From: Pseudoneurospora amorphoporcata
Taxonomy: Eukaryota > Ascomycota > Sordariomycetes > Sordariales > Sordariaceae
DNA: 23,417 nucleotides
Direction of reading: 5' to 3'
NCBI GenBank assembly: GCA_033297205.1
Contig: MU859388.1
Location: 1 to 23,417, forward strand
The notes below the pieces were generated by a model, which saw only the letters and a program-made list of their open reading frames with translations, made no database searches and had not been told where the DNA came from. Positions 1-10,329 of the stretch are shown here, piece after piece. How positions within the stretch are numbered: position 1 is the stretch's first letter; the number at the start of each line of letters is the position of its first letter. Both the position numbers and the translations under genes were made by a program.

Positions 1-72
1 TTCCCACCTTCGATCCCGCGGGGGCCCCACGGGTGTTTTTTAGTTTTCGGGGGGTTTTGTTTTTAAACCCCT

Positions 73-126
<54 letters not shown>

Positions 127-142
127 GACAGACAGCCGATTT
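1..142. other. low-quality contig end with 48-base T run
   Basis: The first 76 bases are G/C and T homopolymer-rich and are followed by an uninterrupted T run at 77-124. No coding or repeat-family structure is visible. Together with the similar opposite end of the window, this looks like an assembly or read-end artefact, although a genuine poly-T tract, for example the tail of a retroposed element, cannot be excluded from sequence alone. Confidence 0.6.
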
Positions 143-2036
143 GTGACCCATCGTCGATTATGCAATATTATCTGCAATGCACTGAGGATTACCAGAAAGC
201 GTTACACAACAGTCAGCCGGCATGCTAAGGCCTCGACGACATGTGTGTGTACCTTTCTTTCGTCCATCAACTTCCCAGTACAGCCAACATATTGGACTCA
301 GTGCCCAGAAGAGCATCCTAAAGCTTGACAGGTGATCTACGGGCTCAGAGAGCCAAACTTTCCTTCACAGCTGAGTGCCCAAGTCTTGATATACAATGCT
401 ATCCGCTCGCTACCGAAAGCCTCGGATGTTGGCGAAGAATCCATGAGTTAGTTGACATCTAATCTGGACAAGGATCATCTTGAGAGAAAATCTATCCCCA
501 GTACATGTTACACGCGCTGTCTTTTCACGTGTTGGAAACCCTTGGTCGATGAGTACGGGCCAGTCAAGTGAGGCTCACTTTGAGAAATGAAGAGTCACCC
601 CAAGAACAAATGAGTAAACAAAAAGCTATGAGGTGACAAACCCGCCCAAGTCAACCTCAGTCTCAAAGACGGCACTCGCTCACTATACAACCGACTTCTC
701 TCTCTGGTTGCTGGCGGGATCTCGTGCACTCCAACTGGTCCATGGTTCCAGATCGGACGTAACAGCTGGCGCGCCTTGTCTGAGGTTACCCATCACGTTC
801 TTCACCCTGGTGCTGGCTAGATGGAAACCAAGCACATTCCATACTTGTTTTCGAGATCCAGACAGAACCGTCGACTTACACGATCCGAGTCACCGGCATG
901 CTAGAACATCCACGGAACGCTCTGCATCCAAGCACTGCCATCAGGTGCCGTTGCCGCCCACAACCGTCATCTCCGACATTAGTGGAGCCCATCCCTAGTG
1001 TCACCGGCGCCGACAAACATGCATTCATCGGGTCCAGACGGTTAAACCTTGAATCTGGATCGAGTGAGTACCGGATTGCGGGGTTTTGGTCACTGGACTT
1101 TACCAGATGGTCACATCCGGCCTTATTCTGCTGCAATCAAGAGTTAGTCCCTAAAGGCAATTGGTTTGCAACCAGCAAATCAGAGCCTGGATATGAAAGC
1201 AATGCTACCCCTTTATTTCCATGTGTCAAGCTTCCACTGTTACTTGCCTCGATATCAAGCTTCCCCGGATTTTCCATCCCCTTCATGCTACCCTCCAAGA
1301 TCTCGATAATGTGCGGATACATCCAGACGCATACACACCAAGACGCCACCTCATGACTGGCGCTGTCTTACTATGCCCCTTACCTCACCATCCCTCACTG
1401 CAAGAGGTTCGAGTGAGCTTGAGATGGGCGCTTCGTTGTGTGTCATGGCTCAGTAAAGTCCTTCAGCTGACCCTTGCTCATGAGCCTCCATTCTGCGGAG
1501 ACGATGGTAGACGCTGGTAGTGGTATCGGCCCGAGAGGATAAGTCCGCGCATGAACATCGTCCCCTTTACCTTGACGGGGGCCAGGTACGTAGGAGAGAC
1601 TCTTCCAAAAGAGGATGGTCCGCCGTGAAGAGAAAGACTTGTTTCTTCTTGGAGCGTCCTGGAAAACAATTGTGGCGTAGAGATTCGGTCCTTTTAGATG
1701 GATGGATCGTGGACTTCACCCAGGTCACGGACCTCGCCCATACCAAGTCGGCAGATGGTGTATCACCCAGCAGTTTAGAGGTGATATTGGATTCGTGATT
1801 CCTAGTGGTGCCACCTCTTTCCTTTCCTTGACGGAAATATGCGGTGGGTTCCACATCAAGGGGGTTTCGGAGACACTCAACAACATTCCCGCTACACGTG
1901 GCTGTCTGCTGAAGATCGACGTTCCTAAGGAAAACAGATATATGAGCCGTTGTCCCGCGTGCTAGGTATAACATAAACTCGTGCTCCTTCATTCTGTTGT
2001 GCTCCAGTGGGACAGATATCCGGTCTTCGTCTCGTT
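143..2036. other. gene-free upstream region of the GH55 gene
   Basis: Several open frames of 60-150 codons occur on both strands, but none carries a recognisable domain and they overlap one another in different frames. They look like chance ORFs. The region presumably holds the promoter of the glucanase gene starting at 2063. I see no tRNA, transposon or tandem repeat here. Confidence 0.5.
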
Positions 2037-2050
2037 ACAGCCGCGGCTGT
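2037..2050. promoter_or_regulatory. 14-bp perfect palindrome just upstream of the GH55 start
   Basis: ACAGCCGCGGCTGT reads identically on both strands and ends 12 bases before the ATG at 2063. Its centre holds adjoining CCG and CGG triplets, the kind of half-site bound by fungal Zn2Cys6 activators. It could be an operator or a 5' UTR hairpin. The palindrome is seen directly; any function is inference. Confidence 0.35.
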
Positions 2051-2062
2051 CCAACTTTTACA

Positions 2063-4701
2063 ATGCGTTTTGGCACCCTTCTGCTGGCTGTCACCAGCTT
2101 AACATCTGTCGTTAATGCATACTGGATGGGGGATATTGCTCGTAAGAAGGAGCACTAGCTCTTGTATGTCTCCAAAGCTAACAGCGTGGATAGATCGAGG
2201 TTATGCCCCCTTCGCCTACTCTGGATACCCCGTCTTTCGAAATGTCAGGGACTATGGAGCAAGGGGTATGTCGAGCCGAGAGTGTTCCCCGAGCTATACT
2301 CACAAGCATGTCTAACACGGAGATAGGAGATGGTGTTACGGACGATACCAATGCTATCAATGCCGCCATCACTGCCGGAAATCCTTGCAACCAAGGCTGT
2401 GTAAGTGTTTCTGGTATCACGTTGAAGAAGCTTATGCTAACGGATGTTTAAAGACCTCAACCACCACTACTCCAGCCGTCGTTTACTTCCCCGCAGGAAC
2501 TTACCTCATCTCAGGATCCATCAAGCCGGCATATTTTACACAGTTGATCGGAGATGCGAGCTCCCCACCTACACTCAAGGCCACGGCCAACTTTGCTGGC
2601 TTTGGTCTCATCGATGCGAATCCATACTACACTCAAAACCTGAACTGGAAGGCTGTCAACGTATTCTTCCGTCAGATCCGCAACTTTGTTATCGATACCA
2701 CGAATATCCCGCCAGGCAATGCGGCGACTGGTATTCACTGGCCAACTTCACAGGCGACGAGTCTGCAGAACATCGTCTTCAACATGCCGACGGCATCCAA
2801 TGTTGTGCATGTCGGTTTGTTCATGGAGGAAGGTAGCGGTGGCTTTGTCACGGACCTAACCTTCAATGGTGGTGCTACTGGTGCTTCGATGGGTAATCAG
2901 CAGTTCACTATGAGGAACTTGAAGTTCAACAACTGCAAGACAGGTATGATTCCAAGCCCATTTTCTGCATCTTCGTGTAATCTGCTGACATCCCCCAGCT
3001 ATCTACCATCTCTGGAACTGGGGCTGGACCTACTCTGGCCTGTCCATTAATAACTGTGGCATCGGTATCGACATCACCGCGGGCAGTGGCAAGGTAGAAA
3101 CCGGTTCCATCACCGTCTTCGACAGTTCATTCACCAACACCCCCGTCGCCATCTCCACCTCCTGGACTACCACTAGCACACCCGACACCGCCGGCACTCT
3201 CGTTCTTGAGAACATCGCCCTCACCAACGTCGCCGTCGCCGTCAAGGGTCCTCAGGGCACCTATCTTTCCGGCTCCACCGGCTCAACCACCATCACGGCC
3301 TGGGGCAACGGCCACAAATACACTCCCTCCGGCCCCATTGAGTTTGCCGGCGCCATCACACCCAACCCGCGCCCTGCCAGCCTCCTCGCCTCCAACGGGC
3401 GCTACTACACGCGCTCCAAGCCTCAATACGAGACCCTCTCTGCGTCGCAATTCATCTCCGCTCGCGACTCGGGCGCCAAGGGCGACGCGGCAACCGACGA
3501 CACGGCCGCCCTGCAAAAAGCCATCGACACCGCCGTTGCCCAGGGCAAGGTGGTCTACCTCGACTACGGGCTGTACCGCGTCACCTCAACGATCCGCATC
3601 CCGCCCGGCGCCAAAATCGTAGGTGAGTCCTACGCCACCATCATGTCAGCCGGCGGCTTCTTCAACGACATGAACAATCCGAAGCCAGTCCTACAAGTAG
3701 GGAGTTACAGCGGACAAGCGGGCACCGTAGAGCTGAGCGACTTTATTGTTTCCACCCAGAACGCGCAGGCGGGCGCGGTGCTGATCGAGTGGAACTTGGC
3801 CAGTCCGGCGAGTAGTCCTAGTGGTATGTGGGATGTGCATACGAGAATTGGCGGGTTCGTGGGCAGTCAGCAGCAGGTTGGAGAGTGTTTGAAGACGCCG
3901 GGGAATCCGACGGTCAGACAGGGGTGTATCGTGGCGTTTATGGCGATGCATGTCACGAAGGGGGCGAGCGGGTTGTATATGGAGAATGTTTGGTTGTGGA
4001 CTGCCGACCACGATATCGACGAGGCCGCGAACACGCAAATTACTCTCTACAGTGGGCGTGGCCTTTGTAAGTTCCCTTCTCCTAACCTCCCCCCCCTCCC
4101 CGTTATTCTCCACTTCAGTCCTCCCTCTTTCCCTCTTCCAATTTTGGTGACATCTCCCTAACTCCTTCTTTTTCTTCAAGACATCGAATCCACCTCGGGC
4201 ACCTTCTGGCTCTACGGCACCGGATCCGAGCACCACGTCCTCTACCAATACCAGCTCTCCTCTACCCAAAACATCTTCATGGGGATGATCCAGACCGAAA
4301 CTCCCTACTACCAACCAACCCCCAACGCCTTGGTCCCCTTCCCCACGGTCTCCTCCCTCAACGACCCCAACTTCTCCACTTCCTGCTCGGGAGTATCTGG
4401 AAACTGCGCAGCAGCTTGGGGGTTGAGAGTGCTCAACAGCAAGAATATCTTGGTGTATGGAGCGGGCCTGTACTCGTTCTTCAGCGATTACAGTACCACC
4501 TGCTCGACGTTTGCGGCGGGGCAGACTTGTCAGAGTAGGATTGCCAGTGTGGAGGGAAGCGGAAGTTCGAATGTGAATATTTATGGACTCAATACGATTG
4601 GGGCACAGAGTATGTTGACGAGGGATGGGGTGAGTGTCGCGTGGTACGCGGATAATGTGAATAATTTCCCGAGTTCGGTCGGGGTTTATAAGAGTGGGTG
4701 A
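2063..4701 (+). CDS. secreted GH55 exo-beta-1,3-glucanase
   Basis: The enzyme is predicted to release glucose or short products from the non-reducing ends of beta-1,3-glucan (laminarin, cell wall) outside the cell. Proposed exons are 2063-2141, 2194-2265, 2327-2400, 2454-2943, 2999-4066 and 4181-4701, giving 767 aa, a normal GH55 length. A signal peptide starts MRFGTLLLAV and probably ends at VNA (residue 19). Two pectate-lyase-3-like beta-helix modules begin at about residue 30 (VFRNVRDYGARGDGVTDD) and 385 (second DSGAKGD..TDDTAALQ). GH55 signatures are WNWGWTYSG (about 245), ENVWLWTADHDID (567-579) and GSEHH..YQYQ followed by QTETPYYQP. Glu611 and Glu634 are spaced like the conserved active-site pair described for Phanerochaete Lam55A, the second being the proposed general acid. 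The start was chosen for its acaATG context and signal peptide. The 3' end faces the convergent dioxygenase gene. Confidence 0.95.
2142..2193 (+). other. GH55 introns 1-5 (first one marked)
   Basis: The five introns of the glucanase gene lie at 2142-2193, 2266-2326, 2401-2453, 2944-2998 and 4067-4180. All start with GT and end with AG. The donors are gtaag, gtatg, gtaag, gtatg and gtaag. Splicing restores the conserved junctions HRGYAPF, ARGDGVTDD, NQGC-TSTT, CKT-AIYHLWN and GRGLYIES. The interval given is intron 1 only. Confidence 0.85.
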
Positions 4702-4965
4702 GGTGGGGAGGTATGGGATAAGGGGGGGTGGATGGGATGTTTGGAAAGTTGTACTTGGCTGGGAAAGAGTGCAGCTTGTGTTGGGGCGGATTACTGCTAG
4801 CCGGGGTAGGTTGAAACCTGAAGCACTTGGGGGATTGTACATATCAGATTTGTTGTTCGTCTTGGGTGGCATACCCGTGATCTCTGATATTGAAGAACCA
4901 AATCTCGTTAGAACTCGAACACCATTGCTTTGCTATAAACACTCTCGCCACACACCCCAACGCCC
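4702..4965. other. convergent 3' intergenic spacer
   Basis: This is the 264-bp gap between the stop of the glucanase (+) and the stop of the dioxygenase (-). It should hold both 3' UTRs and polyadenylation sites. No further structure was recognised. Confidence 0.6.
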
Positions 4966-5913
4966 TCAACCATTAAGCGAGAACCCAACATTTTTATTCT
5001 CCGCTCCCATCTTCACCAACCTGCTCCTCATCCCCTCCGCCACCTCCCTCGCCGCCTCTCCTCTCTCTCCCAAAGCAGAGAAATCGCACCTTTCCACCCA
5101 CTCCCCGACCCCATGCTGCAACACATTCCTGGCCCTCTTCCCACTTGATGCACCCGCCACATGTCCCACACTACCATGCAATGTCGTCCTCTCCTTTTGG
5201 CTCGAATACACGCCCCTATGCAAAATATTGTTATCATAAAACGCCACGTCCCCCGCATTCAGCGCTACGACCAGCTGCCCCGGCATATTCGGCTCGAACA
5301 GATGCGCTGCGCGCTCCTCGTCGGTGCGCGGGCGAGTATGTGATTTGGGAACCAGAATCAGAGAAGTGTCGTTATCCACCAGACTCAAATTCCACTGCGT
5401 ATGATACCTCGGCTCCGTAGCCGGCACCAGTCTCTCCTTTTCTTCTTCAGCCGAGCAAGTAGCGGGTATGTCATCCCGGTGCCAACTCAGACTGAACTCC
5501 CTGTCAGGCCGCACAAGCATGTTGAACAGCTCCATCACCAGATCCTCGTCCTTTGTGCCCTCGGGAAGCAATTGCTTGGCTATGGCCAAGAGGGCAGGGG
5601 AGAAGTATAGCTTCAGAAAGGCGTCTTTGTCCTCCTTTGGTAAGGGGAGGTCCGGGTGCAAAAGGTGTTGGACGCCCCAGATTCCTGAGCCGTCGGCGGG
5701 AGGGACCGAAGGCCAGGGCGGGAATTGTTTGCCTACGGTTCGGATGTAGGGCCAGGAACCGGCGCGGGCGAGAGCGGTGAGGGAGTCGGCGGCGGAGCGC
5801 AAGGTGGAGAGTTCGAGGGGGGTGAGGAGGGAGCGGATCACGGTAAAGCCGTTTTCTTGGAGCTCTTTGAGGAGAGGGGAGGGGTAGGTTGTTGTTGTTG
5901 TTGGTTCGGCCAT
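4966..5913 (-). CDS. phytanoyl-CoA dioxygenase (PhyH) family protein
   Basis: This is a probable Fe(II)/2-oxoglutarate-dependent oxygenase of 315 aa with no intron. The N-terminus shows the PhyH opening (LKELQENGFTVIRSLLTPLEL, about 15-35). The metal triad is visible: His145 and Asp147 in SWHRDD, and the distal His232 in NNILHRGVY. Arg242 shortly after is a candidate for binding the 2-oxoglutarate carboxylate. A preceding GDVAFYDN strand is also typical of the fold. All core residues look intact, so the enzyme is probably active, but family members in fungi act on many substrates (fatty acyl-CoA, secondary metabolites, small alcohols) and the substrate cannot be read from the sequence. There is no clear signal peptide, and the C-terminus (FSLNG) is not a PTS1, so a cytosolic location is likely. 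The start ATG follows a purine-rich context and no upstream in-frame alternative is needed. Confidence 0.88.
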   Translation of the reverse strand: MAEPTTTTTYPSPLLKELQENGFTVIRSLLTPLELSTLRSAADSLTALARAGSWPYIRTVGKQFPPWPSVPPADGSGIWGVQHLLHPDLPLPKEDKDAFLKLYFSPALLAIAKQLLPEGTKDEDLVMELFNMLVRPDREFSLSWHRDDIPATCSAEEEKERLVPATEPRYHTQWNLSLVDNDTSLILVPKSHTRPRTDEERAAHLFEPNMPGQLVVALNAGDVAFYDNNILHRGVYSSQKERTTLHGSVGHVAGASSGKRARNVLQHGVGEWVERCDFSALGERGEAAREVAEGMRSRLVKMGAENKNVGFSLNG

Positions 5914-7114
5914 CTTGGACCATTCCTTTTTTGGATGGAATGGTGAGAGAGGTGGCGATGATGGGGATGGGTTTGTTGGTGGTGAATATACCGAGTCAAG
6001 GTGAGAAAAGCAGTGAAGGATTGTGGTGAAAGTTGAACCTTACCGTTCGATATTTCAATAGTGTTAGTCTATGTCTAGCAGTGTTAGTCAAACCCCGCTC
6101 GAGTCGGAGGCCGTCTTCAATCGAACGAGTCTGGATAAAGTTGGGTTGGGGAACTGGGCCAAGCCAAGACATGGTGTAACCTCGGAGAACGTATCATTGT
6201 GGGATGACTTAAACCTAATGTACGATGAAGCAACGGCACGATGACTGATGAGGAGGAGATACTGTAGGAGGAGAATTGGGGGTGTATCGGGGCATGATTA
6301 ACCCCAACCCGATGGGTTCTCACACGAGGGTTAGAACATGGTGAGGTGGTATCAGCGGGGACATACACCCTAGGACTGGTTTGATTGCTAGCGCGGTACA
6401 TTGTGGGTTTTAGACAGGGCAGACTGCTGCAAATGCCCTCCAAATGCTCTACAAGTACGCTGTGAATGCCCTCTAACTTTACCCATTATAGAAGGTAGGG
6501 ATAATTAATACTGGTGATTTGGGTGATTCTGGTCGGGTCCACCGCTGGCGATATAAGGAGTGTGTGTGAGGGAGTTGCGGTCACCTTGAGATTAGGCGAT
6601 TTCAGCCAATCAGATAGCGTAGATAGACCTGTCCTGCCTTGTAAACTCCCCGGTAAGAAAATATGGGGTTTGAACCGCGCTAACAATCAAACCAGTATCA
6701 ATAGGTAGGGGGCTGATACAACGTTGTAGCAGATGTGTTGATTTGGGGTTCTTCAGAGTTGAATAGTGGATGTCGAAGCGCGGATTTTAGGCATTTCACC
6801 GTCTGACATTAAAAAGAAAAGATGAAAGACGGAAAAAGGCAGGCGCATGACATAAGCTTGCAGCCAATCCACGTGCTCTCGCGATCCAGCGACGCGAACA
6901 AACAATTGAAATCGCCCCCCCAATCCGGAATCGCGTATGTCCATTCCAACGACGTCATAATAAGTCGGCGAAAGAAACGGATTTCATATCACGTACATTG
7001 GAGTGAAGTCTACGACAACCACCGTCGACACTCACCGCTGTACTTCCCAAACTCATTTTGGAAAAAAAATAAAATAAAAAAGACTTTTGTCATCTGACAA
7101 CCAAGCAAGCAACA
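5914..7114. promoter_or_regulatory. 1.2-kb divergent intergenic region
   Basis: This lies between the starts of the dioxygenase gene (-) and the DUF2461 gene (+), so it should contain both promoters. Visible motifs near the DUF2461 side are a CCAAT box (6864-6868), an E-box CACGTG (6870-6875) and a CRE-like GACGTCAT (6951-6958). Short ORFs in the region have no recognisable domain. A repeated GTGTTAGTC occurs near 6060-6090 and AATGCCCTC occurs twice near 6430-6475; neither forms a clear element. Confidence 0.5.
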
Positions 7115-7465
7115 ATGCCACCCCGCAAGCGCAAAGCCGCAGCCATCGCGCATGACGACCAAGATGCTGCAGTCTCAACACCCGACAGTTCCTCGCGTCG
7201 CCGATCAGCACGCGTCTCTTCCTCTGCAAAAAAAAGCCACTATTTTGAAGGGGACTCCGATTCCGAGTTAGCAGAAGCTCCCACCGTGAAATCCAAATCC
7301 AATGCCAAAGCCAAACCTACCGCAGCCAAGGGTCAGCGCGGCCGACCAAAGAAGGCCACTAACCTAGAAACCAATCCCATCCAAGACGAAGACGACCAAG
7401 ATGTCTACAACAAAGACTCAACAGATGCAGAAGACGCCCAAAAACATGACCAAGACGAAGAATCA

Positions 7466-7500
<35 letters not shown>

Positions 7501-8596
7501 CCCTCCCAAGCTCGAATTCATCCCCATCCCCAAACTCCGTGACCTCGCCGGCGTGTCCTACTCCCCTTCCACCATTCACCCCAACACCCTGCACTTCCTC
7601 GCCGACCTCCGGCGCAACAACAAGCGCTCCTGGCTGAAGCTCCACGACGCCGAATATCGCCGCTCCTTGTCGGACTGGGAGTCCTACGCCATGTCGCTTA
7701 CCGACTCGATAGTGTCGGTCGACGAGACCATTCCCGAACTACCCTTCCGCGACATCAATTTTAGGATTTATCGGGATATTAGGTTCTCGAAGGATCCCAC
7801 TCCCTACAAGCCGCATTATAGCGCAAGCTGGTCAAGAACGGGGAGGAAGGGGCCGTATGCGTGTTATTATGTCCATTTGGAGCCGGGCAAGTGTTTTGTC
7901 GGAGGGGGGTTGTGGCATCCTGATGGGCCGGCGCTGGGAAGGTTGAGGAGTAGTATTGATGAGCGGAGGGAGAGGTGGAGGCGGGTGCTGATGGCGAGGG
8001 ACTTTGGGGAGATGTTTTTGAATTTGGGTGGGAAGGGCGTGAAGGGCAAGGTGGGGCAGAAGGGGAAAGGGAAGAAAGGCCAGGGCAAGAAAGGGGGTGA
8101 GGGAGAAGACGAGGAAGAGGAGGATGATGGGCTGGATGAGGAGAGAGCGGTTATCAAGGCATTTTGTGCGGCTAATGCTGAGAACGCTTTGAAGACGAAA
8201 CCCAAGGTGCGTACCCGCAATTCCTGAGTCGCTGATTGCGCTGTTGCAGTCTTTCAGGGCTGTTGAATGGCTAAAGGGCGTAAGCTAACATCAACTTTTG
8301 GATATAGGGCTTCGATGCTGAACATAGAGACATAGAGTTGCTCAAGCTGCGCAACTTCACCGTGGGAAAGAAGCTGCCTGATTCTGTCTTCACATCGGAG
8401 GGTGGGCAGGAGCAGGTGCTTGATGTCATCAAGGCCATGGTTCCGTTTGTAAGTACCGACACTCCCACTTTCTTATACTCAGGGATTATGCTTTGACACC
8501 ATTGCTGACTCGAACGGGTTATAGGTGACGCACCTTAATCGTATCGTCATGCCTGATCCTGGTGATGATGACGATTCAGAAGAGGAAGAGGCCTAA
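7115..8596 (+). CDS. nuclear-type DUF2461 (TIGR02453) family protein
   Basis: The exons are 7115-8206, 8308-8448 and 8525-8596, giving 434 aa. The DUF2461 domain runs from about residue 150 (TIHPNTLHFLADLRRNNKR) through FRDINFRIYRDIRFSKDPTPYKPHY (211-235) to the C-terminal block after the first intron (HRDIELLKLRNFTVGKKL). The family is of unknown biochemical function in bacteria and fungi. The N-terminal 130 residues are a basic/acidic extension: a probable NLS PPRKRK (2-7), an AT-hook-like RGRPKK (75-80) and 11 consecutive Asp (118-128). A Lys/Gly-rich insert followed by an acidic run (about 306-339) interrupts the domain. These features point to the nucleus or chromatin, which is inference. 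Intron 1 carries a GCTAAC branch-like motif. Both introns are phase 0 and the acceptors were chosen because they rebuild the family's C-terminal block. The gene is convergent with the Ala/Glu-rich gene. Confidence 0.87.
7466..7498 (+). repeat. (GAC)11 trinucleotide microsatellite in coding sequence
   Basis: Eleven perfect GAC codons encode Asp118-Asp128 of the DUF2461 protein. A pure-codon tract of this kind can vary in length between strains. Confidence 0.9.
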
Positions 8597-9115
8597 ATAT
8601 GGCGCTCGAGAGGACGAATTTTATCCTGTGTTGGATTCGACACCCGGTGTTTTGGATAATGAGCGATGTCAGGATCTATGACCGCTCCATGTTGCAGTTG
8701 TCTTGCCCCTTGTTTGTTCTAATGAAAATCATTCTCACCTCAATTGCAGTGGCCACCTCATAAACCGACCGTGTGTGCGAGAACGGAAGTAGGTGACAAG
8801 TAATAGTTGGGTATCAGAAACTAATTAAGAAAAAAAGGGGAATTAGACCCTGGTATCGTCGGTAACACATATCCCGCCAACATGACAGCGTAGAAACACA
8901 TGAGGGGACATCGAAACAGAGCGTGTCCCGGTTCAAATCCTGCAACGCCTCGACCTCCCTCCCTCCGTTTTTCCTCCTCGGTCTAGCCAAGCCCATCCGA
9001 ATCCGCCCTAGACTCCTTTCAAATTCGAGTCCGGCTATTCGCACGCCGTCGTCAACACATCGTGTCGCAGTCGAGCTCCACCATCTCAATAATGATCCAG
9101 TCATCATGACGTCGT
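8597..9115. other. convergent 3' intergenic region
   Basis: This 519-bp stretch separates the stops of the DUF2461 gene (+) and the Ala/Glu-rich gene (-). A B-box-like GGTTCAAATCC at 8930-8940 was examined as a possible tRNA, but no A-box or cloverleaf stems accompany it. Nothing else was recognised. Confidence 0.5.
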
Positions 9116-10329
9116 TTAAGCGGTGGCAGCAGCAGCCTCCTCCTTCTTCTCCTCCTTCTTCTCCTCGGCAGCGGTGGCAGCAGGGGCGGCGACAACAGCG
9201 GAGGCAGCAGCCTCGGCGGGAGGCTCGGCGACGGCAGCTACAGGAGCAAGAGTCTCAGTCTCAGCAGGGGCAGCGGAAGCCTCCTCCACAACCTTCTTGA
9301 CTTCGTGAACAGCAGGGACAGCGACAGCCTCCTTCTCATGAACGACAGCCACGGGAACGGCGGCCTCGGTAGCAGCAGCAACCGGAGCACCGGCGAACTC
9401 TGGGGCAGCGATCTCGGGAATTTCGAAGGGGCTGCTGACAACCTCGGGAAGAGAAGAAACCACCTCCTCCTCCTTCTTCTGCTCGGGAACAGCGACCTCA
9501 GAGGCAGCAGTCTCATTCTCCTTATCCTCCTTAACCTCCTCCTTCTCTTCGGTGACGGGAACAGCGGCAGCAGCAACCACTCGGGCTTCTACCGCAGGAG
9601 CGGGGGTTACAATAGGAACATGGGTGTTCTCACTAGGAGCAGCAATGGCCTCCTCCTTGTCCTCCTCCTCCTTCTTCTCCTCGACAGGAGCAGCAACGAC
9701 GGCGGGAGCGGCGTGCTCGGTGGGAGCAGCGATGGCAGCGGGAGGCTCGGCGGAAACCTCGACGGGGGCGGCGGCAGGGGCTGTATTTGAGATGGTTAGA
9801 TGTCTTGCTCTGGTCAAGTTGAGCGAGGGTTTCGGGTATAAGCGTACCGACAGCGGGAGCCTCCTCCTTGGCGACCTCCTTGGGCGCTTCTTGAGGGGCC
9901 TCGTTGGCAGCTAGCTCGACGGCGCCGGGAGCAGGAGCGGCGGCAGGGGCGGCAGGAGCCGCGGGGGCGGGAGCAGCGGCGGGATTAGTGGCGTCCTCTA
10001 CAGGAGCGACGGGAGCGGCGGCGGCAACGGGGTCGTGCTGAGCAGCATCGGCAGCAGCCTCGGTGGGCTTAGCATGGTCGACGGGCTTGGACGCCCTCTT
10101 CTCAGTGGGCCTCTTGAAGGCAGCCCTGAGCTTCGCCTTCAGGTTGGTAAACGCGTCGAAAGCTACGGCAGCGATATGTCAGCCGTCTGGTTCGTGGTTC
10201 ATGCCGCCAACTAGATTCCTGGTGTTCGCTTGTGGATCGGTAATTGTAGTCGTCGTTGTCGTCGTCGGGCGATGGGGAAAGCCAGCTGATGGAGGATGGA
10301 CGCGAGGCAAACTTACGAACACCTGGCAT
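9116..10329 (-). CDS. Ala/Glu/Val/Pro-rich low-complexity protein, unknown function
   Basis: The exons, in order of reading, are 10317-10329, 9848-10162 and 9116-9780, giving 330 aa. The first exon codes only MPGV plus one base. After splicing the N-terminus reads MPGVPFDAFTNLKAKLRAAF, then a Lys/Arg patch, so a short amphipathic or basic head is followed by about 300 residues dominated by Ala, Val, Pro and Glu, with acidic EEKKEE clusters at the C-terminus. No enzymatic domain, signal peptide or membrane segment is visible; it is probably intrinsically disordered. I do not recognise the family. Support for being real: the reading frame stays open through 980 coding bases, the splice sites are canonical (donors gtaagt and gtacgc, acceptors tag and cag) and all phases agree. 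The strong codon-position bias also creates an antisense open frame at 9305-9790, which is a shadow. Confidence 0.72.

Noticed and set aside
633..1356. Overlapping plus-strand ORFs of 121 and 152 codons upstream of the glucanase
   Set aside because: They have no family motif, overlap in different frames and show no promoter-like or splice-supported structure.
3691..4872. 393-codon open frame on the minus strand antisense to the GH55 gene
   Set aside because: It overlaps conserved GH55 exons and an intron, has low-complexity composition with no domain, and follows from the codon bias of the sense gene.
6665..6676. Minus-strand B-box-like GGTTCAAACCCC
   Set aside because: No T stem, A-box or cloverleaf can be drawn around it.
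8930..8940. tRNA B-box-like GGTTCAAATCC
   Set aside because: The T stem pairs at only three of five positions and no A-box or acceptor stem is found upstream.
9305..9790. 161-codon plus-strand frame opposite the Ala/Glu-rich gene
   Set aside because: Its Gly/Leu/Ser-rich composition is the complement of Ala/Glu/Val codons; no independent evidence supports it.
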